Positions 1 through 10,738 of a DNA stretch of 64,000 bases are shown here, in pieces. The translations under genes and the position numbers were made by a program. The notes below the pieces were generated by a model. It did no database searches. It worked only from the letters and a program-made list of their open reading frames with translations, and was not told where the DNA came from. The stretch comes from Acheta domesticus (Eukaryota > Arthropoda > Insecta > Orthoptera > Gryllidae), in the NCBI GenBank assembly GCA_031308135.1, contig JAHLJT010000631.1, positions 228,432,636 through 228,496,635 of the forward strand, written 5' to 3'. Each line of letters begins with the position of its first letter. Position 1 is the stretch's first letter.

Positions 1-597
1 TTTGTACTATTCTATAAATTTAGACAGGAGGCGGACTGCATTATGTGAGTTGCAAACAGATGTACTTCAACTGCTAAGTGATCAGCTCGAATAACGCACA
101 CTTTAAGCTTCAACAATAAACTTTCTCTACCTCGCGGAGGTATTTCCAGTCGTGCGTGCAACATTACAAAACATTCTCTAAACTAGGTACTCGAGAAAGT
201 AAAAATCTAACACGTAGAGAAGCAAGTCTCAAGACGATTCAGGCAAAACTGAAGGAATCTTTCTATCCCACTACTTCACAAACTATGAGTTTCTACCTTT
301 TTGAAATATTTATGTTTGCAAGTTTTACAAACTGAACTATTTCTTCATACGACAGCAAAATATCACTTTTGCCTTATCTAAATTGTGTAGAGCTCTTTTC
401 CTGTCATATTGAAAAATGTACATCAAAACTGATAATTTGATAATTATTACTATTCTCTATCTAATAATTATTTGGCATCCAGAAATGAATAATCGGCACG
501 CGGGTTTCGTGAAAATTCTCGTACCAATCATTCTTAAGTTAGGAGTAATAATGTGTGAACTACATGAAAGGGACATACGGGATTCTGTGTTTGTTAC

Positions 598-702
598 ATT
601 CTTTGTATACAACGTTGTACTCTGGTTCAACACACGAAGATGGACAGTCATATTCTATTCCTGGTCTGTAAGCCGCTCCCTTCAGACGAAATCTTCTCAG
701 AA
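598..702 (-). CDS. Pickpocket-like channel, 'C-x-SC-x-E-x-EY' exon
   Basis: After acceptor TTCATATTACAG, the exon continues the phase-1 codon and encodes LLRRFRLKGAAYRPGIEYDC, then PSSCVEPEYNVVYKE. This is the PPK signature 'C-x-C-L-P-S-C-x-E-x-x-Y' that precedes TM2. The 3' end is uncertain. I chose a GTAACA donor at 592-597, but no strong donor is present. The TM2 exon (with the selectivity-filter GxS motif) and the stop codon were not seen and probably lie left of the window. The 400-590 stretch is open for a short distance but shows no TM2-like hydrophobic sequence. Confidence 0.7.
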
Positions 703-786
703 CTGTAATATGAATATAAAATATATTAGCGAATAATACATAAAACACAATTTCCCATATTTTATATATTGACTTAGAACACTTAC

Positions 787-843
787 GTGTATTATGTTCA
801 TGTAGGCACTTCAAACCCTGTATATTACACATTGTACTTTCCG
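787..843 (-). CDS. Pickpocket-like channel, short 'CNxxGLxCL' exon
   Basis: A 57-bp exon between acceptor TATATTCTTGCAG and a strong GTAAGTG donor. It encodes the PPK block CNIQGLKCLHEHNT, where the family has 'C-x-x-x-G-L-x-C-L' just before the last Cys-rich segment. The exon leaves in phase 1, matching the entry phase of the next exon. Entry from the preceding exon needs two more bases: the reading NGKYNV followed by CNIQ would require GTGTGT where GTGT is present. A 2-bp loss in this dinucleotide run is therefore inferred, either as assembly error or a real lesion. Confidence 0.68.
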
Positions 844-914
844 CTGCAAGAATATAAAACTCGATTTAGCCATTCAAAGACTTTGAGGAAGGACATTTAG
901 AGACGATGAGATAC

Positions 915-1103
915 TTGCATTTTGGCATGTTGTGGTGAGTGCAGTTGCAGAGGCTCAGTTGGTAATTAGCACGGACAATCGACAACGCAGTTGCTCTGAC
1001 TGTATCTGTCAAATCGCTTAGATTCTGATTCATGAGGAAACTTGCATTTTCTTCGCTCAAAGTCTTCATATACCAATTCATCATCGTTTACCATGTCATT
1101 CAC
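915..1103 (-). CDS. Pickpocket-like channel, 'RxCxF..E / YSQSNC' exon
   Basis: Acceptor GTTTTAG, donor GTATCT, minus strand. It encodes VNDMVNDDELVYEDF, then RRKCKFPHESES, RFDRYSQSNCVVDC and, after a +1 shift, ANYQLSLCNCTHHNMPKC. This is the PPK sequence 'qR-x-C-x-F-x-x-E ... Y-S-x-x-x-C-x-x-x-C ... C-x-C-x-x-x-x-M-P'. The frame breaks once, at about position 971, where one extra C is present. Removing one base would give a 188-bp exon ending in phase 2. The same kind of single-base indel separates the two 12 kb blocks, so a sequencing error is more likely than a dead gene. The ATG-initiated reading in the third frame of this interval is a shadow. Confidence 0.78.
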
Positions 1104-1361
1104 CTAAAACATGATTACATTGTAAGGTACTCACCATTGACAACATTTACCTCATAACATTCAGCGTGAAATCAAATCATAGCAAACATGTAAAAAAAGA
1201 ATAGAATTTCAGTTGCCAATGAATGCAAGAACCACAAACAGAAAAGCTTTGTTGCTTTCGGCAACAAAAAGACTATTCCACGGATTGACAAGCCAGCGAT
1301 GGTAGTTCCGCTCCCCCTGAAGGATTTATCCGACCCCTAGTCGCAAAAGTTATTACAAATA

Positions 1362-1690
1362 GTGGTGCTTGGCCTCGTGGTTAGCATGCTCGTTACACTT
1401 GGTCAACATGCTCGCTTTCCACTACACGGCCCCGGGTTCGATTCCCGGTTGAGGCAAGACTAGAGTGTGCGTTTTCCTTGCAATTTCTCAGTACATGTTA
1501 TTACGTGACGATATAATTCACTTCTCAGGTTCAGAAGACCGGAATACGGCGTGGAAAAGTCCACGTGCAAACCACGCGTACCCCTTTAACCGATAGCCAC
1601 CAGGCAACGTCGTCGCGGGTAGGCCTGAGCACGTTCACGGGCTATCTCGCCAGTACAGTGATGCTTTAGACTTTCTGGTATTAGTGTATT
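1362..1690 (+). mobile_element. tRNA-derived SINE, family 1
   Basis: Pol III box A-like (TGGCCTCGTGGTTAGCATGC) and box B-like (GGGTTCGATTCCCGG) sequences form a tRNA-like head with an inserted stretch between them. A body follows that contains GTGTGCGTTTTCCT, a CCACGTGCAAACCACGCG part and GTCGTCGCGGGTAGGCC. The same head and body recur at 29,862 and 48,381, with clear but partial identity. The acceptor stem does not close and the anticodon arm is disrupted, so it is a retroposed SINE and not a functional tRNA gene. Confidence 0.7.
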
Positions 1691-2059
1691 TATTCTTCAG
1701 GCTCGGCTAAATTTTCGGTTTTATCCCACCATCTTCTCAGCTGCCGTCTATTGGTGCCTAAAAGTAATTTACTCAGGTTTTCCCAATTTTTTGAACCCCT
1801 AGTAGAAGAATAGCAATATGACTTTAAGAATTTATATGAAGATAAAATCTGGTCCTTTAGCAGATTCCCATTGGAAAATTAAGAGCCTTTTTTAAGAAAA
1901 TGTTATTTGAGTGTTTCTTATAATGCGCATTTTGAAAATACTTTTCAACCAACATTTACTTGTTTTGAGAAACTTCATAAGAAATTATTTGATGCAATTG
2001 TACTCGCAAATGCGGCAGTGCATAATAAATGCCCGTAATGTAAATACCCACGACATCAG

Positions 2060-2345
2060 AGGTATTTTTAAAAAATCTTTGGTTTCATTTTTGAAAAAAC
2101 AAAAGAATGATGTAATGTTGTCAATGATCTTGGAAGTGGCAATGATGTTATGTTATTCAGCCCATTTAACACTATTCGTACAAAAAAATTAAAGAAACCT
2201 AGTGGCTCTAAAACTACGTACGTTCTCGCCCGTATTTTCGACAGATGATTTGTCGTCATTTTCGTTCGCCGAACATTTTCGCCTGACAGACGTTTTGTTG
2301 TCATTCGATTTTTCGGTATCAAGGGCCCACAAAACATGGATTCAC
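2060..2345 (-). repeat. Interspersed non-coding repeat family, copy a
   Basis: The end nearest 2,345 (CTGACAGACGTTTTG, then TTTTTCGGTATCAAGGGCCC and ACAAAACATGG) is the reverse complement of sequence at 52,955-53,025 and 61,675-61,735. It also matches 22,270-22,330 and 40,575-40,620. No coding capacity is visible. The copy seems truncated or eroded at its left end, where only patchy A/T-rich similarity remains. Confidence 0.6.
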
Positions 2346-2429
2346 CACATGTTAGAGTTTTTTTTAATTTAGCATGTGTATTTATCCACTATTTTGTTAT
2401 CACCGTTTCTTCGCACGACATTCTCTCTC

Positions 2430-2432
<3 letters not shown>

Positions 2433-2467
<35 letters not shown>
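2433..2467. repeat. (TA)n microsatellite
   Basis: Uninterrupted TA dinucleotide run. Confidence 0.95.
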
Positions 2468-2469
<2 letters not shown>

Positions 2470-2470
<1 letters not shown>

Positions 2471-4085
2471 AGCGTTACCAAATATCAACTTGATTAAATT
2501 AGCATTAATTTCTACATTTCTCTGGCAATAATCTGCGAAAGGCGCCTCCGCTTGGCGCCGGGGAATTTTTGGCGTGACTCCCCCCGCTAATTCGTCTAAT
2601 TCGTCATGCGCAGCTGCGCCGGCTCCGCCGCCCCCGTTCTTTGTACCCGCCTCTACCTCCGCGTGTTTGTCTTCCGGAAAGCGTTCCTTAAGAGAACGCA
2701 CCACTCCCTTCCAGCCCCTGGGCCGCCACCCAGTGGACGTCAACAAAATTAGGCTTGCCCTGGCTCACTACTACGACGCATGTCTAGGCTTGCACGTGCG
2801 CCCAAGTAAACAATGTAAGACAGAGAGACTTGAGACAGAAGATACTGGAAATTTTCCATTAAAGATCCCTGTTCAAATGCCTTCAGCGATTGGACGAAGC
2901 AATTTCACTGCGCAATTTCCTGTAGCCCATCGCCGAACGGGTTCAAAATTGTAGTAGAACATTCTCGAACTTAAGAGATTTTTTTGGAGGGGGACCGAGG
3001 CAGCGGGCAGAAAGAAGTAACATCCGAAGGGGCATCCCGCTTGCGACTAGTGACTGAGTAGGCATTCTGTTTTCGGCTTTTGGCTGAGTATCGCTCTGCT
3101 TTCGACTTTCGACTGCGGCGCTTGTTAGTAAGACTTCGTGAAGGCAATCTGTGACTGCCCTTCCGGGTCTTCACTTGATTTATCTTGTGGCGAGACTTTT
3201 CAAGAGAAAGTTTTCTTTCGGACTCGATCAATTTTCTGAACCATAGTTTTATCGGTTCAAGTTATTTAATGTGCCGTGCTTGGCCACGATTCGATGAACC
3301 AAAACAATTGATTTTGTTGAAGTAGACGTGATTATTAGTCTATCTTTGGCATAAGCACGCGGAAGTGACTGCGTTAATCGTCAAGATCGCCACCGCTTAC
3401 GTCAATGCCCGTCGAAAGTGCTACCTGAAGGCGCCCGCTCGACCAGCTGAGAGGATCATTGTTCCCGGCCGCACACCCTCCCTCGGAGCGGCACGCAGAA
3501 CCGCGCGGCGCAGAGGACCTGACCGCCGCCACCCTCCTCCACCTCCGCCGGGCTGCTAGCGAGAAGCGCCCCCTTCCTGAGACGTCGCCCCGCTGAATGG
3601 GGCAATGACCACGAAAATCTCCAGACGGTGATGTGTACTAGAGCTTCGCCGAAAGCACTCAAATGCCCCTCAGGCGCTACGGAATGAACTTTTGCAGTTA
3701 GCTCAAAACCAGCAGTGAAGGAAATATTTCAGGCCGCGCATTGGCCGTTAATAAAATTAGTCATAGATTTTTTTGTTTAATGCATTTTGTCTGTTGTTGA
3801 TTGTAATAATTTAATTTTAATTTCTCTTGTTTCGCTTATTTTGGTTTGCATTACGGGGAAAACTCACGAGCTTGTGCATGATAGTGTAAATCTAGGTTAA
3901 TCTCTTTTGAATCATTAAATTTGTTGTGTTAATCTCATTCAGATATGTTCTTTCTTGCTGAAACAACGTCCACTCGCCATCCCATTTCTTTCAGGCCACC
4001 TTTCTGCCACCCGAGCTAGCTGGAAGGTAAGGCGATCCCACCTTCACTGTCATTCGCGGAGACCGCGAGTGACGAGGCAATATAT
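2470..4085. other. Unassigned intronic DNA with two GC-rich pockets
   Basis: No gene recognised. GC-rich pockets lie at about 2,530-2,800 and 3,400-3,560. The first is open on the minus strand, with protein-like charged stretches (for example GWKGVVRSLKERFPEDKH) that end in the TA microsatellite. It may be a fragment of an unrecognised mobile element. Nothing else is supported. Confidence 0.3.
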
Positions 4086-5772
4086 TGTAACGACTGCATT
4101 GTTACAATGAGGATATTGTTGAGCACGGCCGAATGTTTTAAAAGACGCGCGGTAGTCAGCGGCGCGTAGTAATATAATGGATGGCGGCGAGATAGCGCGG
4201 CGCACGTAAGTAGTTCAGAGCGGTGTAAAGAGGAGTGGCTAGCGGCGGAGGAGAGGCGAGGCCAACTCACCCCTAGGAACGTTCTCATAAATATGCGGAT
4301 CGGCAGATCAGAAGCCCCTTCTTTGCTTCAGCTGTCGCTGAGTATTGTTCTTCTTGGTGAAAACGACGACGTGTGAAATTCGCACAGTAGATAGTCAGTG
4401 TCAAGTTTTCTCGTGATTCTTGTAGAGAGAGAGTTTAATTTAAGTAGGCGACGAATTAAATTTGAATAGTAATATTGTGAGCAGTCATTTGAAGTTGTGT
4501 TGGAGGAGAGTGTAGGAAAAGACGACGCAGTAGAAAAATTGCAAAAGACTAGAACGGCGTTTTTCACTTCATTCTGGTGAATCGAGTAGCCAGAATCTAA
4601 GTGATTTACACGCTGATCGAGTACGTGAATCAGTCAGGAACAATTACGCTGTGCTATAAATAATTAGCTATTCAAATATCCAAGTGCGCGACGTCCTGGA
4701 CAGAGCTAAAAGCGCCCACTAGGCTGTGATCGTGCGAGGACAATAAGCACGCGGGCGAAAACCTAACAATCGCGCTGAAGAACAATTCCGGAAGGAGACG
4801 AAGAAGAGGGCCGCCGAACGGGAAGAAGAAGAGGCGCGGAAGAAAGAAGAGTACCGGGGAAAGTAAGAAGAGAGAAGCGGACGAGACCCAGCATCGCTGC
4901 TAGAGCGGCGAATTCCAACGACGCAGTCGCTGGTGTCGGCGAAGCGCGGAGCCAAGGTCGAACGTCGAGCCCCAAGCGTCGAGGTAACGGGAGTTCTAGG
5001 GGAGAGGGGAACGTGTTAGCGAGGCCACGAACGCGCAAGCAGCTGGAAAGACGGTTTCGTAGCAAAGTAGGGTGAACATTACGCTCTATAAAAATTCTTG
5101 AAAAACTCGCGTAATTTGCTGTAAATAGAATTTTCATATTATTGTCTGGAATGCCTTACGAATGAAATAACATTGCCATTTTGAAGTTAAATGTAAAGGA
5201 TGTTATTGGTTGGCTAAGAAAAATTTTTGAATTATGTTTAAAGCTTGTGACAGAATCAGATTAATTGAGTGTAAGTTAAATTAGTCATTGTAAATAGTAA
5301 TTTTTCTTTTTTGTGTAAATTGTAAGCTAGAGTAATTAAGTGTTTCGTTACAAGGAAAAACGTGCACGAAAGGTAGAGATTGAAAGAGCACCAGTCGACT
5401 GAGTCATTTATTTAAATTTTGTACAATTATCACAGACAGTTGATTTGTTTAAAAGAAGTTGAAAGATTTGCAAGTGTTTCTAGCGTCTATTTTGAACACT
5501 AGAAAGAATATTTTTGCCATTTTTTGCATTGTTTGTTTTCTCTTTCAGAGCAAGAAAAGAAATTGTATTTTTTTAAATTGATTCATTCAAGAATATATCT
5601 GAACTTGTTAGTGAATTTGTGTATGTGGGTATGTCCATTTTTCCTTGAATTCCCTACCATCTGCCGCAAGGTTCCTCTGCCCTGTGAATAAATCAAAAGC
5701 TCGCAAGAGCAAGAAATCTACTTGCATCCTCAGGTCTAGGTTGGATTATAAGGGGAAGTGTAGGTTAGAATA
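4086..5772 (+). mobile_element. LTR-retrotransposon-like remnant or solo LTR (tentative)
   Basis: The block begins TGTAACGACTGCATTGTTAC, the usual TG start of an LTR. It has a TATA-like ATAAATATG at about 4,289 followed by a transcript-start-like stretch. Near its right end it has a polyadenylation-type GAATAAATC (about 5,687). A short plus-strand reading at about 4,786-4,866 encodes a very charged Arg/Glu/Lys peptide. No pol domain, matching second LTR or target duplication was found. It could equally be promoter-like host DNA. Confidence 0.3.
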
Positions 5773-5773
5773 C

Positions 5774-6165
5774 ACAGGGTGAGTCACGTAACTTTAGCAC
5801 CTTCTGTAACTTTTGAACGGTTGAAGTTATTGCAATGCAGTTTTCACGGAAGTGCACGAGGGAAAGGAGCTAATTGATACGTGCATTCATTTCTATTTTA
5901 TCACTTGTATTTTACGAGATTTTTTAGGTAACTTTGTTTTTTTCAAATGGAACTATACATATTTTTTCAGTTCACCATGACGAGCGTAAAAAGACAAATC
6001 CAATGATGTACATCTTGTCATATGTTAGATAAGCATTTTTTTGATTAATTTTTATTTTTGCGACTGGGGTTTAACCAACATTTTGAATAGTCCACCACAT
6101 AAGGTCACGCAGCGCTCCACGAGCACACGTGCGCCCGGGGAAGGGAAGGGAAGGGGAGGGATCTT
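5774..6165 (+). repeat. Left inverted arm flanking the CR1-type LINE
   Basis: Starts ACAGGGTGAGTCACGTAACT. Over about 390 bp it is the diverged reverse complement of 11,400-11,787: shared blocks include GCATTGCAATGCAG-type, TAAAATACAAGTG-type and GACGAGCGTAAAAAGACAAA-type sequences. The pair could be the long terminal inverted repeats of one DNA element into which the LINE inserted, or two copies in opposite orientation. Confidence 0.75.
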
Positions 6166-6299
6166 ACTTGAAAATACGAAACATAGTATTTAGATTAGAT
6201 TAGATTTATTTAAACTGCAATTGGGCATAACCTGGTGGCAGCTAATTACAAAAACATAAATATACACAGCCTTTCAGTAATACAGAACTCTAAAACCAC

Positions 6300-6300
<1 letters not shown>

Positions 6301-6338
<38 letters not shown>
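6301..6338. repeat. (TAA)n microsatellite
   Basis: Run of TAA/AAT trinucleotides followed by AAG-rich units, in the 3' UTR of the CR1-type LINE. Confidence 0.9.
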
Positions 6339-6341
<3 letters not shown>

Positions 6342-6638
6342 TAAGAAGGAGAAGAAGAAGAAGCAAATTATATACTAATTGTAGTAATAATAATGGTAAA
6401 ATAATGATAATATAAAAACTGACTGATTCATAAAACATTAAATTACATTAAGAGAGAAAACACACACACACACTGCATTAGTATCACACTGCACTTCACT
6501 GCACTTCACTTCACTAAGACCTGAAAACATTTCCTTCTTTATTTCTCTGCTATACACTGCACTACACCTCACTTCACAATAGAACACTTATGCATCGCTA
6601 TATAACCCACTATTCTCCCTCATTTACTTAATAATACC

Positions 6639-9400
6639 CTAAATTAATTTCCTAAACTGTTGAACACTTTGAGGAAAGGGTTCAAAGGTTTTTGCAGGCA
6701 ATCTATTCCATTCCGTAATCGTTCGATTTGTAAAAGAAAATTTCCCGACATCCGTTCTCTGCTGTCTTAAATTTATTTTGTGCCTGTGATCCACTCTACT
6801 GATGTATGTAGGAATACATAGCCGCCGATTAATTTCTTTCCAAGCTGGATGACCATTCCAAGCTTTATACAAGGCGCAGAGTCTTGCTACTGATCGCCTG
6901 TTTTGAGTGAATCCCACCCTGCCGTTTTCTTGTCCCTGAAAGTAAACTTAGCTGCCCTATGCTGAATCCTTTCCAAGTGTTTACACTGCATAATCTTGTG
7001 CGGATCCCAACAAATTGTTCCATATTCCATTATTGGACGAACAAGAGATAAATAAGCAATTTCCCTCGCGTTTGCCGTACTCTTTTTTAGGATGCGCATT
7101 ACAAAGTGAAGAGATCTCCAGGCTTTCCCTACAACAAAATCTACGTGTTTTTTCCAACTTAATTTACTATCGAAATGAATTCCTAGGTACTTGCACGAGG
7201 AAACTCTCGGAATAATGTCATTATTTAAACGGTAATGTGATTTCACTGTAATTATGATCCCTGTCAAAAGTGATGGATTTACTTTTAGAGCTATTTATGG
7301 ACATTCCGTTATTTTCCGCCCAGTAATGTAACGCATCAAGATCCTTTTGCAGTATTTCTTCATCTCTTTTCGAGTTAATACTACGATATATTATGCAATC
7401 GTCTGCAAATAGCCGAACATTTGAGATTAATTGCGCCGGCAGATCATTGACGAAAGCAAGAAATAGAAGGGGTCCAATGACACTCCCCTGCGGTATTCCT
7501 GACGTAACGCTTGCCCCGGAAGATAACTCTTGTCCAATTCGGACTTTCTGTTTTCTATCTCGCAGAAACTCGCTAATCCACGCCACCACCCTGGGATCTT
7601 TGCCTGAATTCATTAATTTCTGTACAAGCCGATCGTATGGAACGACATCAAATGCTTTAGCAAAATCTATAACTACTGCATCTACTCTCCCGCCCGCGTC
7701 AATTTCATCTGCTAGATCCTGAAATAGCGTGACTACCTGACTTTTGCATGAATAACCACTCCTGAACCCGTGTTGCCCATCGTAGAGCCATTTTTTAATT
7801 TCCCATTCTTTCTTAATGTAACTCCCAACTAGATGCTCCATAAGCTTGCACACCACTGACGTAAGACTTACCGGCCTATAATTGCATAATTTAGTTTTGT
7901 CACCACTTTTAAAAATTGATACGACAAAGGCTAATTTCCAATCATCCGGTACTTTTGAATTATTCAAAGACACGTGAAAATTTCTAATTAGGTACGGTAA
8001 TATTGCCTTTCCTGCTAGTTTAATTAAATCCGTAGAAATGTCGTCTGGACCCCTTGACTTACTATTTTTCATTGACTTTACTTTATTCCATAGAACGTTT
8101 ACTTCAATATTAAACTGATTCGCAACCGAAGGCCCTTGAATAAATGGATGGTCCGTACTATTTTTGAAAACCGAACTAAAATACTTATTAAATGCATCCG
8201 CTTTTGTCCGATTGTCAGTAATTAGCGTGTTCCCATTTTCGCGAATAACTGGGATATCCTCTTTATTTCCTTTCCTTCTACGAACATATTTATAAAAGCC
8301 TGTCCAGTTATTTCCCTTCCCATCTAGAATATTCTTTAAATATGCCTCCTGAGCAATTTTCTTTTCGCGCTCCAATTCTTTTGAATGATTTCGAAAAATA
8401 TTCATATGGTCGCTACTGCGCTTTCTGTTCCTAAATGCCTTTCCCGTTATCCTCTTCATTCTCCTAATTTTTGCATTGTAGTATTCTGGATCCGGATTAT
8501 TTTTTAGAATTTTGCACGGAACAAACTTTTGCAAAGCTTCGTATATAATATCTTTAAACACGCCCCATATTTCTTCCATACTGCCCTCTGTTCTTAGAAA
8601 GCGGTCATATTGTTCCCTAAAGAAGCCTTGAAGCCCGCTTACATTTGCTTTCTTGTATTGCCGTACTTTCGTTCCTATTGTAATGCCTTTCCTTGAAATA
8701 TTTCCGTCTAAGTCAAGAAGAACCGCTTTGTGGTCACTAATACCCTCAACAACTTCACAAGATATGAAAAGTTCTTTCGGCCTAATTAGGTAGACATCCA
8801 AAATCGCATCCTGTCGCGTCCCGGTCCGAACTACCTGGATAAAACCCCCTTCCCAAACCAGTCCGTTCACTAAATTTTGGACTTTCCCTTCGCTAACGGT
8901 TCCCTCCCAGTTTACGCTCGGAATATTTAAGTCGCCTCCAATAACAATAGCATGGTCATTTTCGTTTCCCGTTCTCTGAATGATGTTATCTAAAATGTCA
9001 TATCCATCGCTCGGAGGCCAATAGAATGCAATAATTTCTAAAACAGTTCCTGACGTAATATTCTATTCCCATCATTTCAAACTCTCTACTGACCCACTCT
9101 AATCTAATATTAATGTCCTCTTTGACGCAAATAAAGACTCCGCCCCCTCTACTATTTCTATCCTTCCTAAGGATCTTGTAATGGGAATGAAAAATTTCAG
9201 AGGATCCGATTTCCTCAGTTAGCCACGACTCAGTCCCTATCACTATGTCGGGATCGCAGGCATCAACTAGATTCCAAAACTTTATTTCTTTATTGATTAT
9301 ACTACGACAGTTCACCTGCAACAACCTAAGGAACCCCTTCCTCACCTGAAAGTGTTCTTGAAAGGGCGCGTCCCTCGAAGTCGCTGCCGCTGTCGTCGCC
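6639..9400 (-). pseudogene. CR1-type LINE ORF2: AP endonuclease and reverse transcriptase
   Basis: Endonuclease motifs come first (about 9,300-9,000): LLQVNCRSI, DPDIVIGTESWLT and RGGGVFICVK. The endonuclease C-terminus follows near 8,720 (ISDHKAVLLDL, carrying the SDH catalytic motif). The reverse transcriptase spans about 8,150-7,250: SRGPDDISTDLIK, YRPVSLTS, DGQHGFRSGYS, VVIDFAKAFD, GIPQGSVIGPLLF and the catalytic LFADDCIIY. The C-terminal part follows in other frames (SSCKYLGIHFDSKLSW; RPIMEYGTICWDP). There are frame breaks near 8,870-9,000, near 7,240 and near 6,900. This enzyme nicks target DNA and reverse-transcribes the LINE RNA at the nick. The CR1/Jockey assignment rests on the EN-RT architecture and sequence style. 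Confidence 0.88.
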
Positions 9401-9760
9401 TCCGCCGCCGTCGTCTCCGCCCTCGTCGTCTCCGTCGCCGTCGTCATCGTCGTCACCGCCGCCGTCGCCGTCGCCGCCGCCATCGCCGTCGCCGTCGCGG
9501 CCGCCGTCGCCGCCGTCGTCGCCGCCGTCCGCCGCCCGCCGCCGCCGACGACGACGACACCGCAGTCGCCGCTGTCGTCGTCGTCACAGTCGCCGCTGTC
9601 GTCGTCGTCGCCGTCACAGCCGCCGCCGTCGCCTTCGCCAGCTCAGTCACCGCCGCCGTGTCCGCCGCCTCCGTCGTCTCCGTCGTCTCCTCCGTCTCCG
9701 CCTTCTTCACCGTCACACACGTCTCCGCTGAAGCCACCGTTACCGGAGTGAAACCCACAG
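9360..9760 (-). repeat. GC-rich CGC/CGT trinucleotide low-complexity linker
   Basis: About 400 bp of CCGCCGTCG-type trinucleotide units between ORF1 and the endonuclease part of the CR1-type LINE. On the minus strand it reads as Thr/Ala-rich and Arg-rich stretches. It is open on both strands only because of its repeat composition. The predicted endonuclease ORF begins inside it. Confidence 0.8.
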
Positions 9761-9834
9761 CCCCCCGCTCCTATCGCCGCTGCCGGTAGATTTAATTTGG
9801 CCGCGGAACGCGAGACCGGCGGTCGCTCACAGCG

Positions 9835-10738
9835 TCAACAGGCGACGGAAGGGCGTGTGCAGAATTCAGCTACTCTAGTATAGAGGCCACTGAGCTCCGC
9901 AACGCCCCTCCGGTTGAGGTGGACGCCGTCTCGACCTAGTGAGCTCTCTGAGATCCACCCGTTTGGATCCACAAACATGAATCCGAGAGCTCTTGCCACA
10001 AAGTCCATGTCCCGATTTATCCTCGCCACCTTACGGGACCAAACATCCTGGCGGCGAATGACGCCACTCAGCACTAATACGCGAGGATGGAAAGCGCGTT
10101 TTGGCTGCTACCCCAAGTTCGTAGATGTCGCCCATGAGGTGATCAAATGAGCGACATCGCCGTAAATTATTGGAGCCTCCGTGAATGATAACAGTTTCCG
10201 GGGCTTCCACGTCACTAGCTTCAATTTGCGATTTCAGCTGTTCCACGCGGATTCCCGGAAAGCATTTTACTTGTAGGTTTGCGTGACCTACGTGACGCAC
10301 AATAGAATCACCGAACACAACACATTTTTTAGAATTTTTCGTTGCCGCTGAATCCTTCACAACCGATGCAAACGTGGTTGATGCCGTCACCGCCGTGGAC
10401 ACCACGTTTGGGCAACTCGCCGCCGGGGTTGGCGACGTCACCTCTACTGGCAGGACCGCTGTGGCCGGCTGAGCCACCAACGTCACTGCCCCCTCCGTCG
10501 CAGTAGCTGCTATCGCCTCCACCTCCGTTACTCTTGTTGCTGCCTTCAAATCTTGCAGCTCTTGTTGAGTGACTGCAAGCTTAGTAGTAACCTGCAAGAA
10601 CTCCTGTCGAAGACGCGACAGTTCACCTCGCAGACCGCCGTTGCAACACTCGACGCACCTCCATGAAACTTCCACTTGTGCGCCACGTCGCGTAGATACC
10701 GGGCCAGGATTTATCTCCACGCCACCAATTACTAACAT
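9835..10738 (-). pseudogene. CR1-type LINE ORF1 with SGNH-esterase domain and 2A-like motif
   Basis: The N-terminus reads MLVIGGVEINPGP, resembling the viral/LINE 2A consensus D-x-E-x-N-P-G-P but with Gly at the Asp position. A Cys pair and a coiled-coil-like Leu/Gln segment (RLRQEFLQVTTKLAVTQQEL) follow, then an Ala/Thr/Val-rich linker and SGNH-hydrolase blocks: VVFGDSIVRHV (nucleophile Ser), IIHGGSNNL (Asn block) and GRDGVHLNRRG (Asp-His). One frameshift near 10,085 separates the last block from the others. ORF1 of many CR1/L2-type LINEs carries such an esterase domain, whose role in transposition is unsettled. The true start may lie further upstream in another frame (up to about 10,830), so this Met is provisional. 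Confidence 0.82.

Noticed and set aside
866..1084. 72-codon ATG ORF as an independent gene
   Set aside because: Only its second half is the PPK exon frame. Its first half is an out-of-frame reading of the same exon upstream of the single-base insertion.
1362..1470. Functional tRNA gene
   Set aside because: Box A and B are present, but the acceptor stem does not pair and an extra stretch splits the head. The SINE body follows. The same applies to 29,862, 48,376 and 51,114.
9352..9789. Arg/Val-rich ORFs on both strands at 9.35-9.79 kb
   Set aside because: Compositional artefact of the CGC/CGT trinucleotide tract inside the CR1-type LINE.
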